Virus record (IMG/VR): IMGVR_UViG_3300036770_004821
Span: 1-64,000 of that record
DNA from: a virus
Direction: 5' to 3' (one strand)
Length of the DNA stretch: 64,000 nt
Numbering within the stretch: position 1 is the first letter of the stretch; each line of letters opens with the position of its first letter. The notes under the pieces were generated by a model that saw only the letters and a program-made list of their open reading frames with translations, did no database searches and was not told where the DNA came from. Shown here piece by piece: positions 1-8,375 of this stretch. The translations under genes and the position numbers were made by a program.

Positions 1-628
1 AAACTTCTTCAACTAAACGTTCTTCATATTGAGCCTCTAAGGACTCTTTGATTTCTGATACTTTACTACGGAGAGCAGACTCAAAAATAATTCTTGCTTT
101 TTCTTGGAACTCTTCTGAGAGTTCTTCGCCTTCAAGAAGGGCATTGACATCTTCTTCGATGTCATACTCTTCTTTCATTTTTTTATCTTCATCATCTTCT
201 TCATCTTCATCTTCATCATCATCTTCTTCATCTTCATCATCTTCTTTTTCTGCTTCAGAAATTATTTCATCATCTTCCTCAAGATTTTCTTCATCAATAT
301 ACTCTTCATCATCGAGTTCTTCTTCTTCCTTTACAGCATCAGTTTTTTTGATGCCCTTCATAGAATCAGCACCCTTTGCTCCTTTGTTTACTACGTCCTT
401 AACTTGCTTAAGAGTTGATGCTGCATCTTTTAATTTTGCAGAATCATCATCGGACTTATAGTTTTCTGGAGTAGGACCTCCAAGATCTTCCCAATTTCCT
501 GTTTGTCCATCAGGAATACCTGTAGTAAGCTTATGCATTGGTTCTGCTGGCTTAGAATTAGCGTTAACAGCAGTTCTGGATTGCTTAGTGCCTACTTCCA
601 TTTCCTGTAAATTTTTTCCACGAGACAT
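1..628 (-). CDS. 22: Prohead core scaffolding protein gp22-like, 3' part beyond window
   Basis: The reading frame starts with ATG at 628 (MSRGKNLQEMEVGTK) and stays open through the window edge, so at least 209 residues are seen and the C terminus is missing. After about 100 residues comes a very acidic tract made almost only of D and E, then a helical region (LLEGEELSEEFQEKARIIF) typical of T4-like gp22, the main core scaffold around which the capsid shell assembles and which the prohead protease later degrades. It lies just downstream of the protease gene, as in T4. A late promoter (664-675) and the AACGGAGAG ribosome site precede it. Family call rests on motif memory and gene order. Confidence 0.85.
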   Translation of the reverse strand, partial: MSRGKNLQEMEVGTKQSRTAVNANSKPAEPMHKLTTGIPDGQTGNWEDLGGPTPENYKSDDDSAKLKDAASTLKQVKDVVNKGAKGADSMKGIKKTDAVKEEEELDDEEYIDEENLEEDDEIISEAEKEDDEDEEDDDEDEDEEDDEDKKMKEEYDIEEDVNALLEGEELSEEFQEKARIIFESALRSKVSEIKESLEAQYEERLVEEV

Positions 629-663
629 TTGAAACTCTCCGTTTAAACCTTTTAAATTAACTA

Positions 664-675
664 TATTTATTTATG
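664..675 (-). promoter_or_regulatory. T4-type late promoter (CATAAATAAATA) before gene 22
   Basis: Minus strand reads CATAAATAAATA, two overlapping matches to the T4-like late box NATAAATA, about 36-47 nt ahead of the gp22 start. It lies in the 57-nt gap after the gene 21 stop side. Confidence 0.7.
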
Positions 676-685
676 TTTTAAGAAA

Positions 686-1333
686 TTACAACGAATTTAA
701 AAACTCATTAAACAATGAAAGTTTATGTTCTTCTAGTTTTCTAGAATCAACTAAAGTATTAATTCTTTTTTGAATTCTTGATACTTTTTGCTCAAGAACA
801 CCATTATTCCAAACCCACTCAACACCTTCCATAATTCCCGAGACAAAAGCATCAGGAGCAGAAGGATCTGCAACAATATCCGCAGCAGTTGCTAACATAA
901 AATCTTCACCAACTTCCTTATAACCTTTATTATTTTCTCTTAATGAACCAATACCACGAGAAGATACGCCAAGACATACTCCATCTTTAAGAAGTGATTC
1001 TGCAATTTTTCCCATAGGAGTAGAAAGAATTTGCGCCTTTCCAATCCAATTGTTACCTTTTTGCTCAAGAGCGACAATTTTATGAGAAACTCTATCGAGA
1101 TTTACTGTTGGTCCATCTGGATGACCTAATTCACCAAGAGCACGACCCCTTTGAACATAGTTTTCATTATATCTTTTCACTTCCCTTTCCATAATTGAAA
1201 ATGGATACATTCTTCCATTACGATTTACACACTCACTTTGAAGAAAAACACCTTTAATGTAGAATTTTTTATTGTTTCCAGTTCCCTCAGTGAGAACTTC
1301 TACCTTTTCTATTTCTTCTGTAATTAGTTTCAT
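686..1333 (-). CDS. 21: Prohead core protease gp21
   Basis: A 215-aa protein of the T4 prohead protease family (serine-type, herpes-protease-like fold) that cleaves scaffold and capsid proteins during head maturation. Visible family marks are GELGHPDGP with the catalytic His at 71, GVSSRG with Ser at 124-125, and the DIVADPSAPDAFV segment near 155. The first ~20 residues precede the conserved FYIKGVFLQ strand. Length matches T4 gp21 (212 aa). It sits between the small 88-aa gene and gene 22, in normal T4-like order. Confidence 0.95.
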   Translation of the reverse strand: MKLITEEIEKVEVLTEGTGNNKKFYIKGVFLQSECVNRNGRMYPFSIMEREVKRYNENYVQRGRALGELGHPDGPTVNLDRVSHKIVALEQKGNNWIGKAQILSTPMGKIAESLLKDGVCLGVSSRGIGSLRENNKGYKEVGEDFMLATAADIVADPSAPDAFVSGIMEGVEWVWNNGVLEQKVSRIQKRINTLVDSRKLEEHKLSLFNEFLNSL

Positions 1334-1337
1334 TTTT

Positions 1338-1604
1338 TTAGTTAGTAAATCCTACTTTTGCCGCTTTAATTGCTGCTGATGTCCAAATAACATCAGTTGG
1401 AAGTTTTTCTAAAAATTCAACTGAATTACCTGGCATTGAAAAATAAATTGTAGTTGCTGCCCCAACTACAGTAGAAACTCCAACAGTAACAATTCCTGAA
1501 GTGCTATTATGAAGTCTTACACAAGTTGCATTAGTAATACTTGAAGCAGCACCAGCAGATGCTCCAGTATTAACTTCAGATTCAAATATTTTTGTTCTTT
1601 GCAT
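1338..1604 (-). CDS. Small hypothetical protein, possibly structural (88 aa)
   Basis: An 88-aa protein rich in A, S, T, G and V with likely beta strands (SGIVTVGVSTVV, TTIYFSMPGNSVEFL). I do not recognise a family. It ends 4 nt before the gene 21 start and has its own late promoter box (1627-1634), so it is expressed late and may be a virion or head-assembly component; that role is inferred from position only. Confidence 0.65.
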   Translation of the reverse strand: MQRTKIFESEVNTGASAGAASSITNATCVRLHNSTSGIVTVGVSTVVGAATTIYFSMPGNSVEFLEKLPTDVIWTSAAIKAAKVGFTN

Positions 1605-1626
1605 TTTATGAAAGATTATTATTAGT

Positions 1627-1634
1627 TATTTATT
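1627..1634 (-). promoter_or_regulatory. Late promoter box AATAAATA
   Basis: Minus strand AATAAATA, 23-30 nt ahead of the ATG at 1604; fits the T4-like late consensus NATAAATA. Confidence 0.6.
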
Positions 1635-1665
1635 ATTTAATTAAATTAGATTATAAAATAGAACG

Positions 1666-3000
1666 TTATCTACTAATTTCTTCCCAGTCCATAGATGCAT
1701 GAATATCAGCACCATCGACATTAGAAGAAGCAACAAGAGAAAGTTCATAAGGTGTTTCAGTTAATCCATCTCGTTCTAACTGAAATTTAAATAGTGCTTC
1801 TTTAAGAATATCTACTGGAGTAGAACCTTGAGCAGAACCATTTAAATATCCAGATGCTAATACTCTTCCTCCAGTAAAAGTTCCTCCATCAATCTTGTAT
1901 TCAACAGCACTATCGCCACCAGCATCTATCCAAGTTCCACCATTAGATGTTCCACTTGCCCTTATCTGCCAATTATAATTTGAATTATTTGTGACGCCAA
2001 GAATTGAAAGTGCAGTTAGAATTACAATTGCATCTAATCTATTTGGAGTTTTTTTGAGGCGGATTGATAAAACTGTGTAATAAGTTCCTGCGGTTGCTAA
2101 GTCAACTGGTGTTGTAATTGGCGTTCCTGCTGCTTGCTGCAATCCGCGAAGTTCATAACCACCTTCTGAAATTACAGTAGAGCAAACTTGTTTAAGTGTA
2201 CTTGAAGTGGTTGTAATTCCAGTATTGAAAATCTCACACCTTAAAGGCAATGATGCTGTTGTAATATAAGTTGTATTGATAAGATTTGCGTGATGAAATG
2301 AGTGGCAGTGAATGAACTTGCCATTAATTACAAATCCCAACCTTACAGTTCCAAGTCCCAACCATTCAATATCTATCCACATAATCTGCGCTTTACTGAT
2401 ATCTAATGTAACCCCAGATGGATTTAGATAATCAGCACCAAGCATAGTGTCAATATTCCAGTTTTCTTGAGATACTCTTGTTTCCGTTGTAATTCCTGGA
2501 ACATAAGTTCTCTCTACGAAATACAAATTACTTCCATCAAGTTCCAGATACATTCCATTATCTGCACCAAAATATCCTACTCTTTGACGAAGATTTTCTT
2601 TTGCTGGATTCATTATAAATGTATTCAATACTTGTAATGATTTTCCAGGTTGATATGAAAATACTTTTGTAGTTTCTCTGACGACTGAACATCCGTTCGT
2701 TGTTCCAATTCCAATATTAACTAAACCTTGTGAGGTTACGAATCCAACTGTGGAACCAGTACCAACAACTAAACTATTCCAAAGATTATTATCTCTGTAT
2801 CTGTGAGATGAATCAAAAAGCGTAAGTGGGGTGGAAATTCTTTGCCTACCAAATGCATCAGTTGCTATTGGAGGAAGAGTAACTGGGAAGGGATTATCAA
2901 TTGTAACTTGTTGCCCATCTCTTGTTGCAATATTATTAACTTCGAATAAACTTCTTTCTTGATTTAAATAATCTTGAGTAGTTATATTCCATTGAGCCAT
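1666..3000 (-). CDS. Putative virion structural protein (444 aa)
   Basis: A 444-aa beta-rich protein opening MAQWNITTQDYLNQERSLFE. It has phrases I associate with structural proteins of marine phages (DAFGRQRISTPLTLFDSSHRY, GNWRLGFVINGKF-like jelly-roll strands, WIDIEWLGLGTVRLGFV), suggesting a fibre or head-decoration role. ATG at 3000 is preferred over the in-frame TTG two codons upstream. It overlaps no gene; the upstream 105-aa gene ends at 3003. No specific family name is offered. Confidence 0.6.
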   Translation of the reverse strand: MAQWNITTQDYLNQERSLFEVNNIATRDGQQVTIDNPFPVTLPPIATDAFGRQRISTPLTLFDSSHRYRDNNLWNSLVVGTGSTVGFVTSQGLVNIGIGTTNGCSVVRETTKVFSYQPGKSLQVLNTFIMNPAKENLRQRVGYFGADNGMYLELDGSNLYFVERTYVPGITTETRVSQENWNIDTMLGADYLNPSGVTLDISKAQIMWIDIEWLGLGTVRLGFVINGKFIHCHSFHHANLINTTYITTASLPLRCEIFNTGITTTSSTLKQVCSTVISEGGYELRGLQQAAGTPITTPVDLATAGTYYTVLSIRLKKTPNRLDAIVILTALSILGVTNNSNYNWQIRASGTSNGGTWIDAGGDSAVEYKIDGGTFTGGRVLASGYLNGSAQGSTPVDILKEALFKFQLERDGLTETPYELSLVASSNVDGADIHASMDWEEISR

Positions 3001-3002
3001 TA

Positions 3003-3320
3003 TCAATCAATCCATTCTAATTTTGAGGGGTGATATCTTTTTGTTTTTATAATGTTATAATTTTTTTCTTCAGCTGGATAAATTTGGTGAACAATTGCAC
3101 CTGGATATTCACCTTGAAGTTGTTCACCTAAATCTCTTTTAGAAGGAATACCATCTTTTGTGACAAGTTCCATTCTGTAAAGATTTCCTTGCCACATTAC
3201 ATCTACAACATATTCTTCACCAACTTGCTGCACTTCTGGTTGAGAATTAATATAAACATTTCCTGTAAAATTTCCGGTTACATTAACTGATTCGGAAATA
3301 AATTTCTTAAAGGATTTCAT
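3003..3320 (-). CDS. Hypothetical protein with W-x-G-x-Y / PS / YPG domain (105 aa)
   Basis: A 105-aa protein. Residues ~38-80 (VDVMWQGNLYRMELV ... IPSKRDLGEQLQGEYPGAIV) resemble the C-terminal domain of the 540-aa protein at 11851-13473 (VTLSWRGKYYTIQIFF ... VPSRIEISDEIQKIYPGSRVV), so both likely carry the same small fold. Its N terminus (MKSFKKFISESVNV) is like leader segments of T4-like head proteins. Function unknown; context is head assembly. Confidence 0.6.
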   Translation of the reverse strand: MKSFKKFISESVNVTGNFTGNVYINSQPEVQQVGEEYVVDVMWQGNLYRMELVTKDGIPSKRDLGEQLQGEYPGAIVHQIYPAEEKNYNIIKTKRYHPSKLEWID

Positions 3321-3321
3321 T

Positions 3322-3486
3322 TTACTCAGTCTCTTCCTCTATTTCGGTGTTGAATAAAGAAGAAGCCACTGCAGGTCTAAGAGAATCAATTCTGTCTGAA
3401 GCTTTAGTAAATAAAATATCCTTTATTTTATCACTAATTTGTGATGGAGATTCATCTGAAACAATCATATCCATTAATTCGTCCAT
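3322..3486 (-). CDS. 67: Prohead core protein gp67-like (54 aa)
   Basis: A 54-aa protein, MDELMDMIVSDESPSQISDK then a helix (IKDILFTKASDRIDSLRPAV) and an acidic tail (EIEEETE). The pattern of a short helix followed by RI/DSL and an acidic end resembles T4 gp67, a minor prohead core component encoded between genes 20 and 21. Position here, just after the portal gene, agrees. The protein is shorter than T4 gp67 (about 80 aa), so the assignment leans on synteny. Confidence 0.6.
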   Translation of the reverse strand: MDELMDMIVSDESPSQISDKIKDILFTKASDRIDSLRPAVASSLFNTEIEEETE

Positions 3487-3514
3487 AGTATTTAAAAATT
3501 AACTATAATATTAT

Positions 3515-5197
3515 TTAGATCTCTCCTCCTTTGGGTAAATTTAATGGTTTTGTATTCATTTCTGGTTCTATTGGAACCTTTCCAGATTGTCCTTCTATGT
3601 TATTACCGGGAACTGGAGACATATCCATTGGCATTCCAGTTTCTGGATCAACTGGCATATTTGGATCTGGAATAACTCCGGTTTCTATTTCTTTCTTGAT
3701 CAATTTGTCTTGTTCGATTATTTCCTCGTCAGTTTGTTTTAGTATATTTCTTCTAACATAATCTTGAGAAAAATACTTTCCAATATAAGGTTCTGCTGTA
3801 GCAGCAATGTTTAGTCTTTCAGTTAGTAATTCAGCATTTTTTAATTCTGAAAAATGATTATCGTATAAGAAATCGAACTGAATATGTTCAGACATTTCTT
3901 TCCAATCTTCTGGGGTGATTACATTTTTAAGAATTAGTTGTGTTCTTAAAAGATCATAAAAAACTCCAGAAAATCTTTTTCTTAATCTTCCGACAAACTT
4001 AGTGAATTTAAGCTCATCTCTTAAAATTTCAGAAGATCTACCAAGATTAAATCCACCTTCTCCATCCATCCTGGAAGGAGGTACATTTAGTGCTCTATAG
4101 AGTTTTTGTTTAAAATATTCTATGTCAGTAATTTCTCCCAAATTTTGACCACCAGGAAGAGTAGAAATTTCTGTACCTCTTCCACCTTCTCTACGAGGCA
4201 ACCAGAAATCCTCAAGCATACTCATAAACTTTTTATCGTCACGAATTTCTCCAGTAGAAGCATCATATACAAGTTTGTTTCTATAACGCATCATTACATC
4301 ACGAAGATACTGCTCTGCCTTAACTTTAGGTAGATTACCTACATCAATATAAAATATTCTACGTTCAGGTGCTCTTGATAATCTATAGATTACCAAAGAA
4401 TCCTCAATCATACGAAGTTGATTAAGGGATTTAATAGATTTATGAAGATATGATAAAATAGTATTTTTATTTCTATCAACTAGTCCTGAAGTGCAATATG
4501 TGATAGAGTCTTTGGACATTTTTATTCCACGACTAGCAGCACTTCCACTAAGATCACTTAGTCCTGTTGAGTTTTGAAAATTTCCTTTAGGATTATAAAT
4601 GAAATATTCTTCTATTTCAGGAAAAATATAATCCATTGGATTATCATCATTTTTCACATATACATTAGATTGTTCTTTTTTTGTATTTTTTTGCTGCCTT
4701 ACATATCTAATTTTTAAGGCATCAATATATCTTAATTCTTGTATTCCTTCTTGTGGTTTCTTTAGATCAATTACTTTATGATAAAAAAGTCTACCATCAA
4801 CGTACCAATTTCTATAAATTTCGTGACATTTTCTATCAAAATCCATTAATTCTAAAATAGATTTAAATTCTTCTCTTATTTTTTTCTTTAATGAATCACT
4901 AGCATTTAAATTTGATAATTCTATTTGAACAGGAGAGTCATTTTGATCTGAAACAATTGCTTCATTAACAATATCTTCAATGGCGCTGTCAACTTCTGGA
5001 TGAAGTGCCATCTCTCTGTATCTTTTAATTAAATCAAATTCAGTCCTATATACACCTTCAATATCAACATAAGATCCAAAAAATCCACTAGTTAGATAGT
5101 AATCAACCCCGTCCTCATCATTTTGAGGAACGGGGGAAACTATAGAAGGATTTATCTTATCATTATCTTCAATAGAAAAACCAAATAATTTTGCCAT
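3515..5197 (-). CDS. 20: Portal vertex protein gp20
   Basis: A 560-aa portal protein, the dodecameric ring at the head vertex through which DNA enters and the neck attaches. Family marks include EFDLIKRYREMALHPEVDSA, DIVNEAIV, the EYFIYNP segment, RAPERRIFYIDVGNLPK, and the strongly conserved PGGQNLGEITDIEYFKQKLY. Length is normal for the family (T4 524 aa). A late promoter box overlaps the 3' end of the tail tube gene (5225-5232). The g20 region is the common marker gene of marine T4-like phages. Confidence 0.97.
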   Translation of the reverse strand: MAKLFGFSIEDNDKINPSIVSPVPQNDEDGVDYYLTSGFFGSYVDIEGVYRTEFDLIKRYREMALHPEVDSAIEDIVNEAIVSDQNDSPVQIELSNLNASDSLKKKIREEFKSILELMDFDRKCHEIYRNWYVDGRLFYHKVIDLKKPQEGIQELRYIDALKIRYVRQQKNTKKEQSNVYVKNDDNPMDYIFPEIEEYFIYNPKGNFQNSTGLSDLSGSAASRGIKMSKDSITYCTSGLVDRNKNTILSYLHKSIKSLNQLRMIEDSLVIYRLSRAPERRIFYIDVGNLPKVKAEQYLRDVMMRYRNKLVYDASTGEIRDDKKFMSMLEDFWLPRREGGRGTEISTLPGGQNLGEITDIEYFKQKLYRALNVPPSRMDGEGGFNLGRSSEILRDELKFTKFVGRLRKRFSGVFYDLLRTQLILKNVITPEDWKEMSEHIQFDFLYDNHFSELKNAELLTERLNIAATAEPYIGKYFSQDYVRRNILKQTDEEIIEQDKLIKKEIETGVIPDPNMPVDPETGMPMDMSPVPGNNIEGQSGKVPIEPEMNTKPLNLPKGGEI

Positions 5198-5224
5198 AAT
5201 TTAACTAAACTCTAGATTCTTATC

Positions 5225-5232
5225 TATTTATT
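5225..5232 (-). promoter_or_regulatory. Late promoter box AATAAATA before gene 20
   Basis: Minus strand AATAAATA lies 28-35 nt ahead of the portal start and overlaps the stop of gene 19. Confidence 0.65.
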
Positions 5233-5845
5233 ATCCTTGCGCTGAATTACTTCCTGCCTGCTCTGGATACCAGAACTGAACTTGGAACTCAACAGTAAAC
5301 TCTTCAATTGTATCTGAAGTATCATATGATAAATCAATTGCAGAAATATTAGTGGGAAAAATATCTTTAAATTTATACTGTGCTAGTACATTAGCATTTC
5401 CACCAGTACCAGTACCAGTTTCCCTACCAACTGCAGCTCTTCCTAATTGAAGAACAGTAGCATCTGTCATATAAGAATTAGGTTCAGTCAAACCACTATG
5501 ATCTGAATATTGTCCAATGCTTTGCATCCAGTATTCAAAAGCTCTTCTATGTGAGAAGTTTTCATCATTTATTACTGTTACAGTCCAAACATCAAATGTT
5601 CTATCGCCAGCAACTTTTAGAGTGCGTCCTCTAAAAGGAACCTCAATTGGTGCTATATTTGATGCTGGAAGTGCTGCTGCCTTACATAAGAAAGTAAAAT
5701 TTTCTGCATCAAAAGCACCACCTACCCCTTGAGGATTAGATACTCCTGCTGGAAAACTTGGTATAGAAACCTCAAAAAGGTTGGGACGAGCACCACCTCC
5801 AATTAATTTAGATTTAAATTGTGAAAGACTTTTTAGTGTTGCCAT
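5231..5845 (-). CDS. 19: Tail tube protein gp19
   Basis: A 204-aa inner tail tube protein. The N-terminal LIGGGARPNLFEVSIPSFP, the FLCKAAALPAS segment, PIEVPFRGRTLKVAGDRTF and the NDENFSHRRAFEYWM stretch are typical of the T4-like tail tube family. It stacks in hexameric rings inside the sheath. The ribosome site AAAGGAGGAATT is strong, fitting a highly made protein. It lies between sheath and portal genes as in T4. Confidence 0.96.
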   Translation of the reverse strand: MATLKSLSQFKSKLIGGGARPNLFEVSIPSFPAGVSNPQGVGGAFDAENFTFLCKAAALPASNIAPIEVPFRGRTLKVAGDRTFDVWTVTVINDENFSHRRAFEYWMQSIGQYSDHSGLTEPNSYMTDATVLQLGRAAVGRETGTGTGGNANVLAQYKFKDIFPTNISAIDLSYDTSDTIEEFTVEFQVQFWYPEQAGSNSAQG

Positions 5846-5880
5846 TTTAGAATTCCTCCTTTGTAATTAATTTATGAAAA

Positions 5881-8313
5881 TCAAACAGTTCCAACTACTT
5901 CTTCAAAAGAAACGCCAGTTCTGGTGGCAACAAAAGTAAGAGTCACATAGTTAATAGACTTAGCTGGTTTTAGGAAAATGTCAGCTCTGAATTCATTATT
6001 ATCAATAACGTCAGGAGTATTATTAGTTTCATCACATTTTACAAAGAACCCATAGAGACCTCTCTTTGCTTGAACATCACGTAGATAAGGTTCGACAATA
6101 TTTACAAAGTTTGCTCTAGTAATTTCATCATTCAATTCAAACAATTGTGCTTGAGCAGTTCTTTCTAGTGCCTGCTCTACAGTAAGGAATAATCTACGAA
6201 CGTTAATTCTATCAAAAGCAGAAGCATATCCAAGAGCAGTCTTATCACCATAAAGAAGAATACCAATTCCAGGTTGATTTATGATTGAATTAACTCTCAA
6301 TGGATAAAGTTGGTCTCTTTGTGCTTTATTTGGATTATATGCAAGTTTTATTGCATTATTAAGAATACCTCTTTGTTGTCCTGCTGGAGAGAACCAAGGA
6401 TAAGAAAATATACCTGTACGGACCATTAATCCTGCAACGTCAGCATTACAAGGAATATAACGGAATTTGTTATTAAATCTATCATATGTGTACTTATATC
6501 CACTATCAAAGACTGCATATGATGAAGATGGAAGTGGAGAGAAAAATTCTAGAATATTATCAGTTTGTACATCAGAATTAGTAATATCTATCACATCTGC
6601 TCTATGTGGAGAAATTACTGCAATACAATCTTTTCTTCCATTTGCAATAGAGATTAAATGACTTGCTTTTGCTTGAGATTCAAACTTGTTTCCAAGTCCT
6701 GGTCCCATAATCAAATAATCTACAGCAATCTCATCTCTATTTGAGAATAAAATATAAGAATTAAATAGATCTCCCAGAGTTGCATTCATTCCCTTATCAA
6801 CACCATAATCTTTACCGCCAGATAAGGTGTAAGTTACATTTCCAATAGCACTAAATGTTTTATTCTGAGCTTCTAAATTCCAAAGACCTTGAGTATCTGT
6901 ATAAGGCACAATTCCAGAACTAAATCCTGTTGCGAATACAGGTTCATTTACATTTAGATCATCTGAAGGATTATCACCTGCATATACATAATCTGAAAAA
7001 ACTGACAGATAATTTTTCCACCAATTTTTTTGAGGTGAATTTACTGCTGAAATTGAATCTACAGCTTTAGAAAGTCCAATATGCTTTTCTAAGAGATTTC
7101 CTTGAATGCCAGTAACAGAACCTGTGTCATCAATGACAACAATGTGCATTTCATCACTTCTTGAATTTCTTTCTGCTGCATACTGTGATGTTCCTGGTTT
7201 TGGAGCAATTGACCTCCAGAAAATTAAACTATTTTCTAGAGTTATAATTTGCTCATCATACCAATCTAAAATATCTCCAGCAGAAGAACCAAGAGTCTCA
7301 CTTCTTACTGGAATTGAAGACGAAACATCAGAGTCATAGATATTAATAATATTTCCAGGTCTAAATGATCTTAATTGTGCTCTTTGAGCATAGGTTATAG
7401 GTGTTTCTACTCCTAAAGAGTCTACCACTGAAGTAATCTTAACATCAATTGAACTACTTCCTACTCCAGTAACAATTGATTTTAAGTACCCATTAAATAC
7501 TGTAGTTGTTCCAATTCCTGCTGAAGGAACATTAGTTAAGGTTGTTGTAACTGCTGATCCTACTTGTATTGCTCCAGTTACAGTAATATCTCCAAAATCA
7601 AAAGTACTATTTACAACGACTGATTGTAATGATGAATTAGAAATTGAAATTGTACCATTAGTTCCAATACCAGTAACTGTAGTTCCTGGAGGAAGAGTTC
7701 CATTGGTATCACATCTAATTTCTTGACCAACTACGATAGAAGCTGTAGAAATAGCAACAGTACTTGCTCCTCCTACTAAAATTCCACTTCTATCACTGAT
7801 TACTTCGGTAAAGGATACAGTTTCAGTTGTTATGCCTAAAATCTGATCTGCTTTATCATCAATAATTGCAACTTTTAAATTATTTGCCCAAGAACCTGGA
7901 GTTTTTGCAGCAAAAATATAGTTTGCAACATCATCGGCATAATTTGCTTCATAATCATCAAAATTTTTAATTTTTAATTCTGGTTCTCCAGCAGTAGAAA
8001 TACCTGAAGAATTGCGAATAGCATTCGCATTTACTAGTTCCTCTCCATCAGTTCTTACTACTTTCAGTACTCCACCATAAGAAAGAAATGAAGAAGCACT
8101 CATCCAATATTCATATTGTCCATCTTTTGAAGATGGTCTTCCGAATACATTAATTAAATCTTGTTCTGTGGTTATATCAATAGGTTCATCAACTGGACCA
8201 ATTGCAAAAGGACCCGCAATTGCTCCGATATTATCTAAAACATTATCAGCTCTTCCTACTGTTAGGTCAACCTCACGGATCAGTACACCGGGAGATAATT
8301 GAGGAGTCGCCAT
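5881..8313 (-). CDS. 18: Tail sheath protein gp18
   Basis: An 810-aa contractile sheath subunit. N-terminal SPGVLIREVDLTV and the C-terminal region (INVRRLFLTVEQALERTAQA, FVKCDETNNTPDVIDNNEFRADIFLKP) are the conserved sheath handshake and ATP-free contractile core motifs. Residues ~170-320 hold a variable, Ser/Thr/Gly-rich insertion that is expected to face outward. T4 gp18 is 659 aa, so this one is enlarged in the outer domain. Ribosome site AAGGAGAAAAA and a late promoter (8347-8354) precede it. Confidence 0.96.
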   Translation of the reverse strand: MATPQLSPGVLIREVDLTVGRADNVLDNIGAIAGPFAIGPVDEPIDITTEQDLINVFGRPSSKDGQYEYWMSASSFLSYGGVLKVVRTDGEELVNANAIRNSSGISTAGEPELKIKNFDDYEANYADDVANYIFAAKTPGSWANNLKVAIIDDKADQILGITTETVSFTEVISDRSGILVGGASTVAISTASIVVGQEIRCDTNGTLPPGTTVTGIGTNGTISISNSSLQSVVVNSTFDFGDITVTGAIQVGSAVTTTLTNVPSAGIGTTTVFNGYLKSIVTGVGSSSIDVKITSVVDSLGVETPITYAQRAQLRSFRPGNIINIYDSDVSSSIPVRSETLGSSAGDILDWYDEQIITLENSLIFWRSIAPKPGTSQYAAERNSRSDEMHIVVIDDTGSVTGIQGNLLEKHIGLSKAVDSISAVNSPQKNWWKNYLSVFSDYVYAGDNPSDDLNVNEPVFATGFSSGIVPYTDTQGLWNLEAQNKTFSAIGNVTYTLSGGKDYGVDKGMNATLGDLFNSYILFSNRDEIAVDYLIMGPGLGNKFESQAKASHLISIANGRKDCIAVISPHRADVIDITNSDVQTDNILEFFSPLPSSSYAVFDSGYKYTYDRFNNKFRYIPCNADVAGLMVRTGIFSYPWFSPAGQQRGILNNAIKLAYNPNKAQRDQLYPLRVNSIINQPGIGILLYGDKTALGYASAFDRINVRRLFLTVEQALERTAQAQLFELNDEITRANFVNIVEPYLRDVQAKRGLYGFFVKCDETNNTPDVIDNNEFRADIFLKPAKSINYVTLTFVATRTGVSFEEVVGTV

Positions 8314-8346
8314 TTTTTTCTCCTTAGTCTCAGTTTATCTAAGAAA

Positions 8347-8354
8347 TATTTATT
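8347..8354 (-). promoter_or_regulatory. Late promoter box AATAAATA before gene 18
   Basis: Minus strand AATAAATA, 34-41 nt ahead of the sheath ATG, in the 62-nt gap after the terminase gene. Confidence 0.7.
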
Positions 8355-8375
8355 AAAAACTTAAATTACAGAAGA

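Noticed and set aside
48-461. Plus-strand frame of mostly Ser residues
   Set aside because: It is the antisense of the Asp/Glu-rich tract of gp22; serine runs arise from the complement of GAT/GAA/GAG codons.
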